Positions 44,445 to 57,501 of a DNA stretch of 64,000 bases are shown here, piece by piece. Numbering within the stretch: position 1 is the stretch's first letter; the number at the start of each line of letters is the position of its first letter. The notes under the pieces are model-generated. The model was not told the DNA's origin. It ran no database searches and saw only the letters and a program-made list of their open reading frames with translations. Both the position numbers and the translations under genes were made by a program. The DNA is from Owenia fusiformis (lineage: Eukaryota > Annelida > Polychaeta > Sabellida > Oweniidae): positions 8,643,278 through 8,707,277 of the forward strand of contig CAIIXF020000008.1 in the NCBI GenBank assembly GCA_903813345.2, read 5' to 3'.

Positions 44445-47168
44445 TTACGATAAGTTTCCTGTATAATAACAATATGATGGCTCCAGGCTAGTCAACCGGA
44501 TTAGTCCATTTTTGAGAAATAAGGGGAGTTTTGTAAATTTCAGTTTATTGAAATCGTCTTGGAGATAAAATATTCCATTTACAAAGATTCTGTCAAGATT
44601 GAGTGAATTATCCGAAGGATGCGTGTGCATCAGCCAATATAAATCTTTGTATTCACACAAACTGCTTTGCTTCATTACAATATTGAGAGACTTATACACG
44701 TTGTGTGTATGTCATTTTGTTCCAATGAGGTTCGGATAGATGTTTCATTTAAATCCTAACGTATGATACTAAGAACAAAAGAAGTGTCTGATGTGTTTTC
44801 TAAAACAATATAGAGAAAGGTATATATATTTATTTCAAATTATATTGTTACCATTTAAAAGATAACCATTAAATTGACAATGTGTAAAATTTTCAGAATT
44901 GTTTGATGACTGGTTTAAGAGAAATGAGTGTTCAAAAAGTTCACAATATCAATACCCATCCTTTCACCCATAAAATCTCAAAAGAAAAATCTCCCCTTTT
45001 ATAAATTGATTAATTACATTTTCAAGAGTATTTCATGATCTTATAGTCCCTTAAACTCATCCCCGTGGTTACAGGTATTGCCAAAATTCTTTTCAAATTT
45101 TTTTAACATTCCTTTATGTGTTGCCAGTAAAGATTTTGATGACCATACTGCCCTTGACTTCTAGATTCTTGACTCCTAGATTTATCCTTATACTTTCTGG
45201 AGAGCTATATATTCAAAAGACTCCAAAAATGACCATGAGTGTCAAATACTCAAGAAATGAAGCCAATTTTCTGACTGGGATACATGCCCGTAGCCAGATT
45301 TTGGGCCCAAAATTTTTTGTGAGACCCATTTTTTGTGGCCCACCATAGGTTTTTTGTTTGTAAAAATAAATTGGCGCTATCACATCATACATACATATAA
45401 ATAATACATATGCACCAAATGTTACCTTCTTCATTGAAATCCTTCAAGAAGGCAAAAGGGTAAGTCCACATTTTTATGAGATATTGAGGGGCTCAATCAA
45501 GCCCCCCATGGCTATGGCTTGGGATCTTATGACCCCAAAGTAGTGGTCATGAATGCAAGTGAACATGGGTGGCTGAATTTTGATTGATTTTACCTGATTG
45601 GCAAGATCAAAGGATTCCCTGTTATTCCAAAAAAGTGCAGATGAAGCTCTCTTTTATAGATGCAAAAAGGGTACATTTGTACTTTTTCTCTTTTATTTTA
45701 CTTCGTCTCTAGCTTGCAATGAGACATATCTGTATTGATATTCCTATCTATTTTGAATTGGAAATTGAATGTAACATAATGTACCTGCGAGAGATCTAAT
45801 TACTGTACATCATGGATGAAAATATTCTACATCAAGCCTACATTTAAACACTCATTATGTCATTATAACACACAGCTAGGTACTTGTTCTTGCCCGTAGC
45901 CAGCTTCTACCAGGAGGGGGAGCTTTTTCCAGGGGGGGAGCTTTTTCACAATTTTGGCTAAAAATCATGGGAAAATTCTCAGAATGGTAAAAAACTGCAT
46001 GATTTTGAAAGAATTTCTGGCCAGGAGGGGAGCTTCCGCTCCCCCAGCTCCCCCTCTGGCTACGGGCCTGTTGTTAACATTGAGTAACTTACACAAAATG
46101 TTAAAGTGAGTGCCTATAAAGTTCTAAACACCTATGATGAATTTCTTTCCAATACTCACCAATAGGTGGAAGCATGTCTTATTGATATTCTGTCACGTGA
46201 CTTTCCTCCTTGCAGAAAGAATTTCAGGTTTGTAGAGTTTACTTATTATTTTGAAGAATGCAAGTTAACTGCTACTACTTTTGAAATATTAGTATTTGTA
46301 ACACATGAATGAGTACACGAAGAAGTAGTATAGCGGAAATCACCAACGTAGCTTTTACAGTTTGATAGGCATCATCAAGAGGGAAATATATTTTCGTTTT
46401 TTCGTTTGAGAATCAATCAATGATAACAGATTTACAGATTTATCTTTTTTGTGTAATGTAGAAGTAGGCCTATATCGTTATATTTTTAAATTGTTATTGA
46501 TATATTCAATATTCTGATTCATTTGACCATTAATTGACACATTACACCACAAACCTGGAAAAATGTAGAATATTGGAAATCGAGGAATCTTGTCTCAATC
46601 TTATCTCAACAGTAATCTACATGTAAAACTCAATTTCTGGGGGCATGCCCTAGACTATATCCTATTTAGTCTGAATTATATTCAGACTATAAGGCACCTA
46701 TGTTAAAGTTTGGTAATGTGAAATATTTGTTTACATAGGAAGTGCTATTCAAAATGGCCGATTGGTAAAATTAATTTGCACATTTGTTACTTCAACTAGC
46801 TTTATTTCCACTTGACAATATGCTGTGTTACTCTTTATTGCATTTAATTGTACCTTACTATTTAATTGAAATTTTGTAATGTTTATTTTATTGAAGAAAT
46901 GGTTCCTCTAATTGATAATTTTGTGCTAAAAATTTCACTGCAATTTCCACAGGAAAGTAGTATATCATAACAGACTGACTTCTAGTCAGTCTGTTGGATA
47001 CATACTAGGCATGCCCCTAGACCCACTAGCTTGCACTGCAACGTTGACCCTTTATGTGGGTGTGCCAGGGGCACAACCCATATACGCAGAAGTCGCCTAC
47101 TCCTCTTGGGAAATCCTTCATACGGGCCTGCCTCTATAGGGGTAAATATAGGCTGAGCCCGTTCATTA
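44445..47168. other. Intergenic stretch, repeats only
   Basis: No gene is supported between TOMM20 and the calpain start. A TGCCCGTAGCCAG element sits at 45.89-46.07 kb, and a related end occurs near 45288 (ATGCCCGTAGCCAGATTTTG). The remainder is AT-rich without recognisable structure. Confidence 0.5.
45892..46071. mobile_element. TGCCCGTAGCCAG inverted-repeat MITE
   Basis: TGCCCGTAGCCAGCTTCTAC at the left and CTCTGGCTACGGGCCTG at the right are inverse ends; GGAGGGGGAGCTTTTT and AGCTCCCCCTC are inner inverted words. Related ends occur at about 45288, at 51370-51390 (CCTGGCTACGGGCCTG) and at 20035-20055 (CCTGGCTACGTGCCTG), so this is a local family. Confidence 0.7.
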
Positions 47169-47424
47169 GGGGAGATCCGTCGAACTTCGACATATGAGAT
47201 AACTTCGTCATGGGGCTATTTTGACCATTGCCGATAATCGGCAAATTTCCAGGGTTGGCCATTTTGGATTAAGATCTTGTCTGTTGGAGATTTCAATTTA
47301 TTTTCAAAAAACAAACATGGCAGACTACGTAATTCAGAAATATAAGCTAATGTTGAAATAGCCCCCAATCAAAATAGCCCAATGACGAAATAGCCACATA
47401 CGTCAAAGTTCGACGGATCTCCCC
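47169..47424. mobile_element. 256-bp TA-flanked MITE, GGGGAGATCC ends
   Basis: It starts GGGGAGATCCGTCGAACTTC and ends with the inverse GAAGT/AAAGTTCGACGGATCTCCCC. TA lies on both sides. The inverted arms extend about 55-60 bp (ACTTCGTCATGGGGCTATTT against AATAGCCCAATGACGAAATA). A perfect 17-bp palindrome TTGCCGATAATCGGCAA lies inside at 47229-47245. Confidence 0.85.
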
Positions 47425-47990
47425 TAGTTCAATTGACTCTCCTTTCCATTTCTTCAGGTCTCTGTAATCACGATGATCACAGCATCACACCACGCCATTA
47501 TAAATCTGGAGATACAGCAAATCTCTATCTGAAATTAGCAAAATTTTTTAGCTATAAAAGAATTAGGTTGCAATTTTCGATAGCCTAATGATGATAAGCT
47601 AATTAGGCAATAAATAATGTCCTGTTCTATATCACAGTTCTATATCATAAACCAGAATAATAACAGACAAAAGTGCCATATCATTAGAAGAAGCTAATTC
47701 TATTTTTCAATTTCTAGTTCATTATCTCAATTTCAAGGATTATATTTCAAGGTTTATACACAAACTGTAGTATGAAAATTGATTGCACATTTTTTTATTA
47801 TCGCTAGGACAAGATCTCCATGCAGTTTATTGGCTGATGGTCAAGTGGCTATATTTTTAGGTCCAGTTTGGGAAGTATTCCTAAACAAAAATAATCATCT
47901 GCAGTATACAAACAAGACAAACTGTATAAGACAAATTAAATATAGACTTTGCTGGACCATGCCTTGTTTTCAATTTTGCTGTAATTTCAG

Positions 47991-48456
47991 AACTGGGAGG
48001 AAAATGTCTCAAAGTTATAGTCAACGTGTGGAAACACGTACTAACGCTGATGGGAGCCAGGTCAAGACAACAACAACCACTTACGGAGATGGCCGCGTAG
48101 AAACAAAAACTGAAACAATTGGAGGTGGTGGATCGTTCAATGGATTTTCCAGTGGTGGTGGTATGACCATCGTGAAGCCTCGTGCCTATGGAGGTGGCGG
48201 TGGAGGTGTAGGAGGTCGTGTTATTAAACCAACTCGGCCATCATCTCGCTACAGCAAGGGATGGGGAAGTGCCAATATCCGTCAACCTCCCAAGAACTCA
48301 ACCCCTATGGAGCTTGAGGGGACAACATATAAGGAGATCAAGGCGCAATGTTTGAAAGAAGGACGCCTCTTTGAAGATCCTGATTTCCCTGCTGTAGATT
48401 CATCTATCTTCTACAGTAGAGCCCCTCCAAGACAGTTTGAGTGGAAACGACCAACT
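47991..48456 (+). CDS. Calpain, alternative first coding exon 1 (Gly-rich N-terminus)
   Basis: The exon follows a clear acceptor (TTGCTGTAATTTCAG, AG at 47989-47990), so a 5' UTR exon lies upstream. ATG is at 48004 and 151 codons run to the donor ACT|GTAAGT at 48456, phase 0. The first 90 or so residues are low-complexity: Thr-rich (KTTTTTYGDGRVETKTET) then Gly-rich (GGGGSFNGFSSGGG), as in several invertebrate calpains. They are followed by the calpain N-terminal signature YKEIKAQCLKEGRLFEDPDF, AVDSSIFYS and FEWKRP. Calpains are calcium-activated cysteine proteases acting in the cytosol. The exon would splice to 62553 in frame. The open frame upstream to 47779 is intronic and not used. Confidence 0.88.
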
Positions 48457-51400
48457 GTAAGTACAGTTAAATCAACATATAATTGTTTTCATTACAAGCA
48501 TATATTGAATGTCAGAAAAAGCCAGGAAATGATTGATTTCTACATTCAAATCTACATTCTACAGTTGTTAACAATGATAAAAAACCTAAACAACATTTAA
48601 CTTCAAAATTGAAAGAATGTAGACCTAATTTTTTTAGTGATCTAATAAATGCACCTTCATGATCCCACTTTGGTACTGAACATGATTTGGAAAGATTTAA
48701 CCATGAAAATTAGGTTTGGTAAATTTTGGTAAATATGACAGCTAGCATGATAGGGTGAAGTAGAGAAAATACGACATGGGCTTAGTGAGGTTCTAATTAT
48801 CCATGTTAAGTTAATCAGCTAATCAGCTTACTTGAGTAGAAACACTCTTGAAGGTATTAATCCTTAGCATACACCTAGAGTCTTGCATTAAGGCCTTGTG
48901 GTGACCCCTCCCTTAGACAACTCCCCTGCCCCTGTGACCTCCCTCCATCTAAACAAATCATCTTCACAAGTCTAGAGGTGAAATTAATGGGACAAGGGGT
49001 CGAGTGACTTAATGCAAACTTTGAGTACACCTATATTTAACTGTAGAAAGTGCATCAATATTACATCAATAATATACCTGCATCTTATTCTTATAATTCT
49101 AGATTCTGTAGGAATATTATGATTCTAAATAATGAGGGCCATTTGATTTTTAGAATTACATATATATCTGGTTGACATTTTGGAGTTACTTCATTCATAG
49201 TATTTGAGTAGGTGTTTGATTGCATTATATCAGTATGGTAAGATATAGCTTTGACTAGGAGTGAATCAAGACTTCAAATCTGCCTTCCTACTGTGTAAAA
49301 CATATCTAGAATTTCTGATGATGTTTCGCCGGGATGGTATGTTTATAGGGCGAGGTCATAGGAGTCTTAAACAGGAGAACTGATAGTACAAACAAGAAGA
49401 TAGTGTGTACACTGTAGCCGGAGTTTTATGAGCAAGTTCTGAGGCCAGATCATTGCATAGAAGATTTAAACCCAGTGTGTAGTTTATTGCAATCCTGGCA
49501 CCATTAGATTGAAATATTACTCTCTTAGTGACCTTCTGTATCTTGGTTCTGCATATCTTAGAATCAAGGAATGTTTCTATGTAGAGTAGTTGAAGTGCTA
49601 TGTTTTTTGCACATTGGCCTTGTTCTCATGGGATGTATTATGTGCTTGTAAATATTTCAAGTCCCTTGCGCTCCTCGGTTATCTCTGTAACAAAATAGAT
49701 TGACCACAGTCCAGAGCCTTGAATACAAGACTATTTCTGCAGTCATTCCAAAAGCTCTTGGTTTTTAAGTTCTACAGTATATTGAAGGGCAAGTTCTGAA
49801 CAATAAGTTACATTTCGGTTATGATTATGCATTTAGGATATAAAATTGGAAAAAACAATTACCGAATGGTATATGAACAGTAAATTATGCTACAATGCTA
49901 AAATTGGTTTCTAGTTACTGAACATTTCAGTAAATTGCAGGTTATTATTGTCATTTATGAAAAATGGTATGTTAGGTCAGACCCATGAACAATTATTGAG
50001 TATGAATGATTTTGACAGTAAGGAGCCCAAACTGTACCATTCATCTTAATGGTTTGTGTTGCATGTACTTGAAATTAAGAAATTTGGAAAATAGATACAG
50101 CATTTTGGATACGATATTTTCATTGTTGTTCTTTTTCCCAAAACATGAGCATGATGATGTTAGCCCATAAGATGATGAATGAGGTATTGAGTCTTCACAA
50201 ACTGTTCACAAGCTGGCACATTGTAATGACGAATGTCTTGTAGTTCCAAGTTCATTTAGACCTAAATATCGAAAACAGATTCTTAAATGTGCTGTTGTAT
50301 TCTATTACATCGTATTCTGCTACTGCTCATAACAGAAGAGGCACCAGACAACAGTGTTTTCAGACTTCAAAATTTATTGAGTTTATATGGAATGTCAAAA
50401 TTCCCCTTTGTGAACATTTGCATTCTAAAATGGGCACCGATGTTTAGGTTGACCTATATTTTAAAGGAAAGTGGGTCAGTGGATGTACTTAGTAGCCTTT
50501 GCCAGTTCCACCTTTATCTTCTTTATTTATAAGATCTAAATATAGAAGATGAAACCTCCAACACCAAATTGGCATGAATTGCAAATTACATGTATATTAC
50601 GTTTAGTATGGATCACTGATAATTAATGGATGCAGAGAATTTTCTGATTATACAGCATACTTCCCAATAGAGATTACCTGAATTACAAAGGCTTGTTATC
50701 GTGTTCTCTTATGTAATGTTTATGATCCTCACAGCCATGATAAGTTAAAATGAGGAAATCCATGAAATAAATAGACTAGATGCGAGTAAAAGTAATCTTG
50801 ATTTACGTCATTTAATATTCAAAATTCAGTCAAAGTGATGTCATATTTGAAATCTACATGTAAAAGTACGTCTACAACTATGATTTCGAAAATTGTTTAT
50901 CAACTTTGAAAATTAATTTTTTTTTGAAAGTGTGACTCCTCGCTCGGGTTGATTCCTCATAGACCCAAGGTTACAAAATCACAAAAAGTGGAATATCTTT
51001 TCTTATATTGGACAGATAACATTTTCTTTTATTGGACATATTTTAATTTGCATAACTATTAGATACATAAGGGTAATATGAAAATTGAACCACTAAAACA
51101 AATGTAATTTAATTTAAAGGGAACTTTCTGCTATACCCGCCATGTTATCTGACCCGAACGAGCCACCTGGTGGTGAAACTGGTAACTACCTACTCGCATC
51201 TGCGTTATTGATATAAGACTGATGTTTATAATTGGGAATCCTCTTTATCATATAATTATAAGCAAAAACTATAAAATAGGGGTTCATACTCCGGCCCCTA
51301 GGGTCCACATTTGATACGTTTTGCCCAAGACCACTTGGTGAAAAATTGCATGTTTTAGCTCGACCCGCCCAAGCCCCTGGCTACGGGCCTGATATTGCAG

Positions 51401-52711
51401 GAGTCCTTGACTACTGTGTGTCACTTCCAGACTGACTTGTTTACTTCTAGGATAAATCTGCATGGACACATTGAGCATGTTGTAGTTTCAGCTAAGTATT
51501 TGTGCATAAGGGTGTAGCCCAAATAACAGGCCTTATCCTCCAAGAATTCTGACTCAGACAGTCTTAACCTTACAAGATTCATTTTCCTCATTTAAATCTC
51601 TATGACATTTCATAATCTCATTGTTCAATATTCTTGACTTATATAAAACATTTAATATGTGAATGTCTAGATAATAAGGAAATAAGATCTTTTTCCTTGT
51701 TTTCTCATTAATGAAGAACATAGTCTCAAATGCTTATCATTGGAGTTTGATTCACAGTTCCTGGATTATGGACCAAGGGATATAAATAACTATATGATTA
51801 GATTCTACATGATTTTAGTTCGACTAGTATTTATCTTGATAAATCTATTTCTGTGTGGTATCTTTCTATTTATAATAATGTTTCTTTCATTTGGACTTTC
51901 TAAATCATATTTCTCAATTTCATGTTTTTATTTGCCATTTTTCTAGTTCTTATCATGTTTATTATTAAGAGAAATGCATTAAATATTACATGACAGTTTA
52001 GTATACAACTGTTTTAAGGTGATAATTCAATATTTTTCTAACTTGTTCACTTGAGTGTAGTGTGAAGTGAATGAACAATTATCCAAACATTTTTACAGAT
52101 GTAACATGATTTTTTTTATCGAAGAATGTACATAGAAGTCAAGTAGGTCATTGTGATAATTAAAGAAAGATGTTTACTTAACTTGATAAGTTTGGGGTCA
52201 CTTCACTTTGTTGACAAATCCTCCTTATATCATTGAATCAGCGAACATCTATCAATCAATCATATTATGATCAATAAAATTGGTGTCTTAATTGGCTTTT
52301 ATCAATTGTATAGTTGCATCAGATTGTAAGAATCATAGTAATTATCATATACTTGGACTCGGAATAAAAATAACTGGATGATTCTTGAATATGAACTATA
52401 AAGTAAAGAAGTGCAGGTTTTTAGATGAAGTTTAATGTGATTCTTTATTTATATAATTGTGTGAATTTGTTTTTCTCTCCTTTTTGCAGAAAAAATTCAA
52501 ATTCTAATTGTGTTTCATTGAGAAAGTATTAAATTCATAATGGATCCAATTTGAAGTATACCAGAGTTTGAAATTCACATTCATTCAGTGTGACACTAAA
52601 TAGTAAATTGAAATTCTTGATGTTTATTCAAGATAATGCCTGTTCTTTAAATGGTTTGGGTCAATAAATATGTCTTTAGAATAGCAAACAAAAAGAATCA
52701 ACTTTCAAAAT

Positions 52712-53643
52712 TTTATTGGAAAATAAGTGTATAACTGTACCTTGGTCAGTCTTCATCTTTCAACGTGCAGTACATGAATGGTGGATAGATGGAGCCTCTT
52801 GTTGAGCTACAGGTCTGCTCTTCCAGCTGAGTGTCAGGCATGACCTTATGAAACAGTTCAAGAATACACATATAGCAGTTCATAACAAATTAGAGGATAT
52901 GTTCAGTTTACAGGGCTGTACTAAAGGTTTTTTATAAAGTAGTCTAGTCTATAATAATAATATACTCCATCTCTCTGTAGGAGAGAATTGTTATTTTTGT
53001 TCATACTTACAGTCACCATTGGGCATTGAAGAGGCAGTATACAGTATGTGGACTTCTCCATTCAATCTTATCATATTTCACGATAATAACTGCAGCCGTA
53101 TCAGCAACTTTTTTGTCTTCCTCACTAGGCTTGCTTTATTTTTGTCTTTACCTTTATCTAATTCTGCAGAAAGTATCATCTGGTCTGTAGCTACTTTGGT
53201 TCATCCTTGGCCCAAGAGTAATTCATTGCATTACATGATCTGCTATGAAAGCATTGAAGGACCGATCTTGAAGGATGACTTTGGTTTACTTGAGTCAAGT
53301 TGTCTGACTGAGTTTTTCAAAGTTAGTACTTTCAAATTCAATAAATTTTGGTGAACCTGTTGCATGTTGATCATATTCAGTGTCAGATTCCTCTCTTCTG
53401 TAATGCCTTGGTCACATTTGCTCTGATTTTCACAGTACCCCGGTCGATTGAGTATTTTGTTCAGAAATATATTCAATTTTGAACAAAATACTCAATTGGC
53501 AGGGCGCCGGCCGATGAATCGCAGCAAATGGGACCCAGGCATAAGTGTAGTAAGTATGACTTCTACCTGTTTGACTTCTACCTGTTTGACTTTTACCTGT
53601 TGCTCCTGAAATATTCTCATCAGGGTCAGCCACAACAACAGAT
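52712..53643 (-). pseudogene. Possible degenerate antisense gene inside calpain intron 1
   Basis: Three exon-like blocks on the minus strand. 53597-53643 reads SVVVADPDENISGAT between TTTATCACAG and CAG|GTAAAAG. 53011-53184 has an acceptor GCTACAG and a strong donor ACT|GTAAGTATG, but its coherent peptide (SAELDKGKDKNKAS, then DTAAVIIVKYDKIEWRSP, then GEVHILYTASSMPNGD) jumps between three frames. The last block ends at 52746 with PDTQLEEQTCSSTRG...YCTLKDED and a stop, and has an AATAAA 30 bases further (52712-52717). Frame changes suggest a decayed gene or sequence errors. The family was not recognised. Confidence 0.28.
53404..53541. mobile_element. Foldback MITE with TAA target duplication (copy 2)
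   Basis: Same family as 22424-22563: TGCCTTGGTCACATTTGCTC at the left, CAGCAAATGGGACCCAGGCA at the right, TAA on both sides, and a GTTCAG...TTGAACAAAATACTCAAT core. It is slightly more diverged in the right arm (GGGACCCAGG for TGTGACCAAGG). Confidence 0.82.
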
Positions 53644-55389
53644 CTGTGATAAACAAATATGCAATCTAAATAATTATTCGTTAATTTGAACATTATTATG
53701 GTGGAATTTAAATGGAAGAAGGAAGGCCTTTAGATGTACAAGCAGATCATATTGAAAATTACATTAAATGATCTTCATCCTTCTGAAAGTAAAATCAGCT
53801 CAGAGTCAATAGCTACATATGGGTGCTATGTATGCTAAACAAACACTGGTTTCACTGTAGGTATACTTGATGTAGCAACCCCTGATGCTAAATATGGTGA
53901 ACTACATGATCCAGGTGAAAGCTATGGCTGTCGTAATTAATCAACTAGTAATTGTTATTTGATTGTTTCATGTAAATATATGTTAGGTCTACTTATACAA
54001 ATATCATATTTTACACTCTACATTTTTATTTTACTGAAGGATAGTTTATAATTAAGTATAAATGAATATCAAAATATATAAATTATATATATATGAATAT
54101 TCTAGTATATATGAATGTTCAAAATATTTGATAGGATTAGAACTGGTTTTTAAAATGACTTATAACCCCTCTCCCTTTTGAAATGTTAGACAGAATTTTG
54201 GTTCATGGTTATTTTTGAGATTGAACAACATTTTTGACAGGTTTTGATTTATGGTGGTTACTGTGTCTTAAACTTGAAATATGCCAAGCCTGTGTGATAT
54301 GCATAAAAAAGGACTGGAAGTGATTTATATATAATTGTATATGACATCTAGCTTAAGTTTTTGAGAAATAATAGAAGTTTAAGATGAGCTCATATGCACA
54401 TGTCTATAGTCTTATTTTTTGATACATTTGCATTTGGGGAAATTTGATATCTCCTAGTCAGTCTCTGCACCAATCATCCAGAGTAATGTAACCTTGTCAA
54501 TTTTAACTAATACCACCACATGCAGTGGAGAAAGGGCATTGGTTATTGACATTATAGAGAATTCTTATGATATTTTTGTTCCCTTTTAAGTTAGATATAG
54601 TTTAACCACCAATGCCAAAGTCATAAACCTTGCTAATTGTTGTTTTCATATTTGTTATATTTTGATATTTCATCATTTTGAGCATCTTTTATTGAAATTA
54701 ATATCAATACATATATATTGCTAAGTATGGACTTTTCAATTGTAATTACTTATTCGTTCCTTCTGTTTTGCTGTACACTTCTGGCAGTCATGCTGCAACT
54801 CTGGAGTGTTGTATTTTAGATTCATGAATGTTATATTAATGTTGACCTGAGTGAGTAGATAAAAATAGTCTTGGTTCACAACTGAGGACCACCTCGCTTA
54901 TTTACTTCACCAACACAAGAAGGTGTGTAGTTGGGGGGGGGGTCACAAGGGCTTGTTGCTGGACTAAGATAAAAAGGATGATGTGTGTTTCTGGCCCTGA
55001 TGTAGAGATAGCAAGACTCAAACAATCCAGGGTGCTGTCGGAACAAATAAATCAACTTTTAAAGGGTTCAGTATGAGCTTTTGCAGAGGCCATGCTGTTC
55101 AAGAATAAACCAGAAGTCAATTTAGGTTATAAAACATTTTAGGGATTAATAATTATCTGAAGAGCAGAACTCAAGAATTTGCACTTTGGTTGTTCTGATG
55201 TTATATTTTCTTTAGTCATTAAGTTTTGCGATTGCCAATCAAGGAAAGAATTTTCCAGAAATTTTATCTATAAAAACAAAATATTTTCATCTGTTTTTGA
55301 CCATTGGCTCCAGCATTACAGGATGCAACTCAAAACATGAGTGGCAGTTACTGACATATCAAGGTCTAAGACCTGTTTGGCCTTATTAT

Positions 55390-56400
55390 TATCCCATCGA
55401 ACGAAGTTCGGAGGGATATAGGGAACGCCTCCGTCCGTCCGTCCGTCCGTACGTACGTCCGTCCGTCCGTCCGTACGTACGTCCGTCCGTACGTACGTCC
55501 GTCCGTCCGTCCGTCCGTCCGGGCAATAACTCAAATACCGTTGGCCCGATGTTGTTCATATTTTGTACACATATACCCTATGGGGGTAGAAGTTCTGCTC
55601 GAAAGCCGATTTTCAAAATGGCCGCTCATTTCAAATTGGCGGCCATTTTAGTGCCGATTTTACAGTAATTTAGGTGCAATATGTAAAACTGTAATAGCAA
55701 TATGTTTTAAATGTAAAAATATTATAAAGGGCATTAATAATGCTACAAATGTAGATATTAAAGAAGCACATGGCAGCCATCTTGAAAAATGACGGCCTTT
55801 ACTCGTCATTTTACGATTTTTGCTGTAACTCAAAAAATAGTTGAGCGATTTTGTTCATATTTGGTATGTGAATACTATAAGCATTGGACATTGTTTAAAG
55901 ACACTTTTGGTAGAAGGCGGCCATTTTGAAAAATGGCCGCAATTTTGAAAAATGGCCGCCATTTTAACGTATTTTACTATAACTCGAAAAGTAGTGGAGC
56001 GATTTTGTTCATATTTGGTATGTGAATACTATAAGCATAGCACACTGTCCTATGACACTTTTGGTAGAAGGCGGCCATTTTGAAAAATGGCCGCAATTTT
56101 GAAAAATGGCTGCCATTTTAACGTATTTTACTATAACTCGAAAAGTAGTGGAGCGATTTTGTTCATATTTGATATGTGAATACTTTAAGCATGGCACATT
56201 GTCTAATAAAACTTTGGGGACTCGTCGGCCATTTTGAAAAATGGCCACCATTTTTATGTGTTTCTTCTGATGACAACTTGGCTAGTGAGCAACCATTTTG
56301 AAAATGGTGGCCTTTCTGGTGTGTTGTTTTATGATATTTGCTATTCGTTTCTAAAAATGCCAGCCATTTCTGTTCGATGGGATTCGCTACGCTTTGGCGT
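55390..56400 (+). mobile_element. Repeat element with ATCCCATCGAACGAAGTTCG end and 154-bp monomers
   Basis: The left end ATCCCATCGAACGAAGTTCG and the right TTCTGTTCGATGGGATTCGC share the inverted GTTCGATGGGAT. Near the left end, 55433-55520 is a (GTCC)n/(GTAC) microsatellite, then AATAACTCAAATACCGTTGG. The interior has about three monomers of 154 bp (GAGCGATTTTGTTCATATTT at about 55843, 55997, 56151) with GGCGGCCATTTTGAAAAATG boxes. It is a sister of the element at 5.93-7.22 kb, with the same design but different monomers, and has no transposase. Confidence 0.75.
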
Positions 56401-57501
56401 TGCCGTTGTTCTGGTTTGAATTTTGATACATTCCCTTACCGTGCCTTGTATTTTTGTCATAGATGGGAACTAGAAACACCTTATATTATACTGCAATGTT
56501 TCAATTTTCAATTCAATTCAATAATGTTATTAAGCTATTTATTTTTATTCATCAGATTATCAACATTATAATCTGCACAAGAGGAGAAGACTTACAAAAA
56601 AAAGATTTTGAACTTGATACGTGTGTAAGAGTTCAGAAAGGATCTTTGTCTCACCAAATGGGATTTTCGGAGATGTTTAAGCATTTCTTTGTAGTTGTGT
56701 ATATTTGGATCTTAGTTTGCAATAGCAAAATATTTAGAATCCAGATTTTGCTTGCTTTCACTGAAATAAAAAGTTTATTGATATCATTCTGGATGAGACT
56801 AACTCTAGTTGACCATACTGGAACTGGCAAAGAGAAATATAACTTGGTATGATGTGAACGCTACATTGATTAGATACATATACAAGAAATCTCATTCATA
56901 GAAATCGCTCGAAACAATTAATATAGTCAGAACAAGACTTTCTGGTATCAGGCATAGGTGAGAGGATTGGGTATATTGGTATATAATAGAGTAAATGCTT
57001 GTACAATGTGGCTAACTGGTGTATTTATAACCCTCTCACAACTCAACCTTCTAGACCCTTCCTACATGTTAAAACAACAGGTGAATCAGATAAGAAACTC
57101 TGGGTTGTTTTTCATAGGTGAGTGGTCAAAATAGTTCTGCATCTACTGTACCTGGAGTTTTGCTTGCCAGTTGTTGTCTTTATGCGTTGGATGCAAGAGG
57201 GTAGGCCCACAGGAAACCAGGATTGTTTAGATACCAGCGTACCAGCATAATTGGTCTTTCCTCATCAAACACTTATTCAATATTATTAATAACAGTTACA
57301 GTTGCATAAGTCTTAAGGATATCTTGAGCTTGTGCTTTAGTAGCAGCTGGATTAGACGTGTGTATGATTTAGGGAATCGCAAACAATACTAGGAGCCAGT
57401 TTCACATCATTTGGAAGTTCAGGATATTGAGGATCACTTCATAGTGTTCCAGGAGAAACTGAACTGTAATACTCATTATTTAAAATATCTCACAATAAAT
57501 C

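Larger units (their letters stand above)
48457..57501. other. Calpain intron 1 (9 kb), repeats and a possible antisense gene
   Basis: Apart from the items listed separately (candidate antisense exons at 52.7-53.6 kb, foldback MITE at 53.4 kb, GAACGAAGTTCG element at 55.4 kb), no exon is supported. A G-run lies at about 54932-54941. A short exon-like plus-strand segment at about 53868-53915 (ILDVATPDAKYGELHDP, between TTCACTGTAG and CCAG|GTGAAAG) is noted without a gene to attach it to. Confidence 0.5.

Noticed and set aside
47779-48003. Upstream in-frame extension of the calpain exon
   Set aside because: A strong polypyrimidine tract and AG at 47989-47990 end an intron just before the ATG at 48004, and the upstream peptide is unlike calpain.
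55316-55534. Arg/Thr repetitive ORF (GRTDGRTDVRTD)
   Set aside because: Translation of a GTCC/GGAC microsatellite inside a repeat element.
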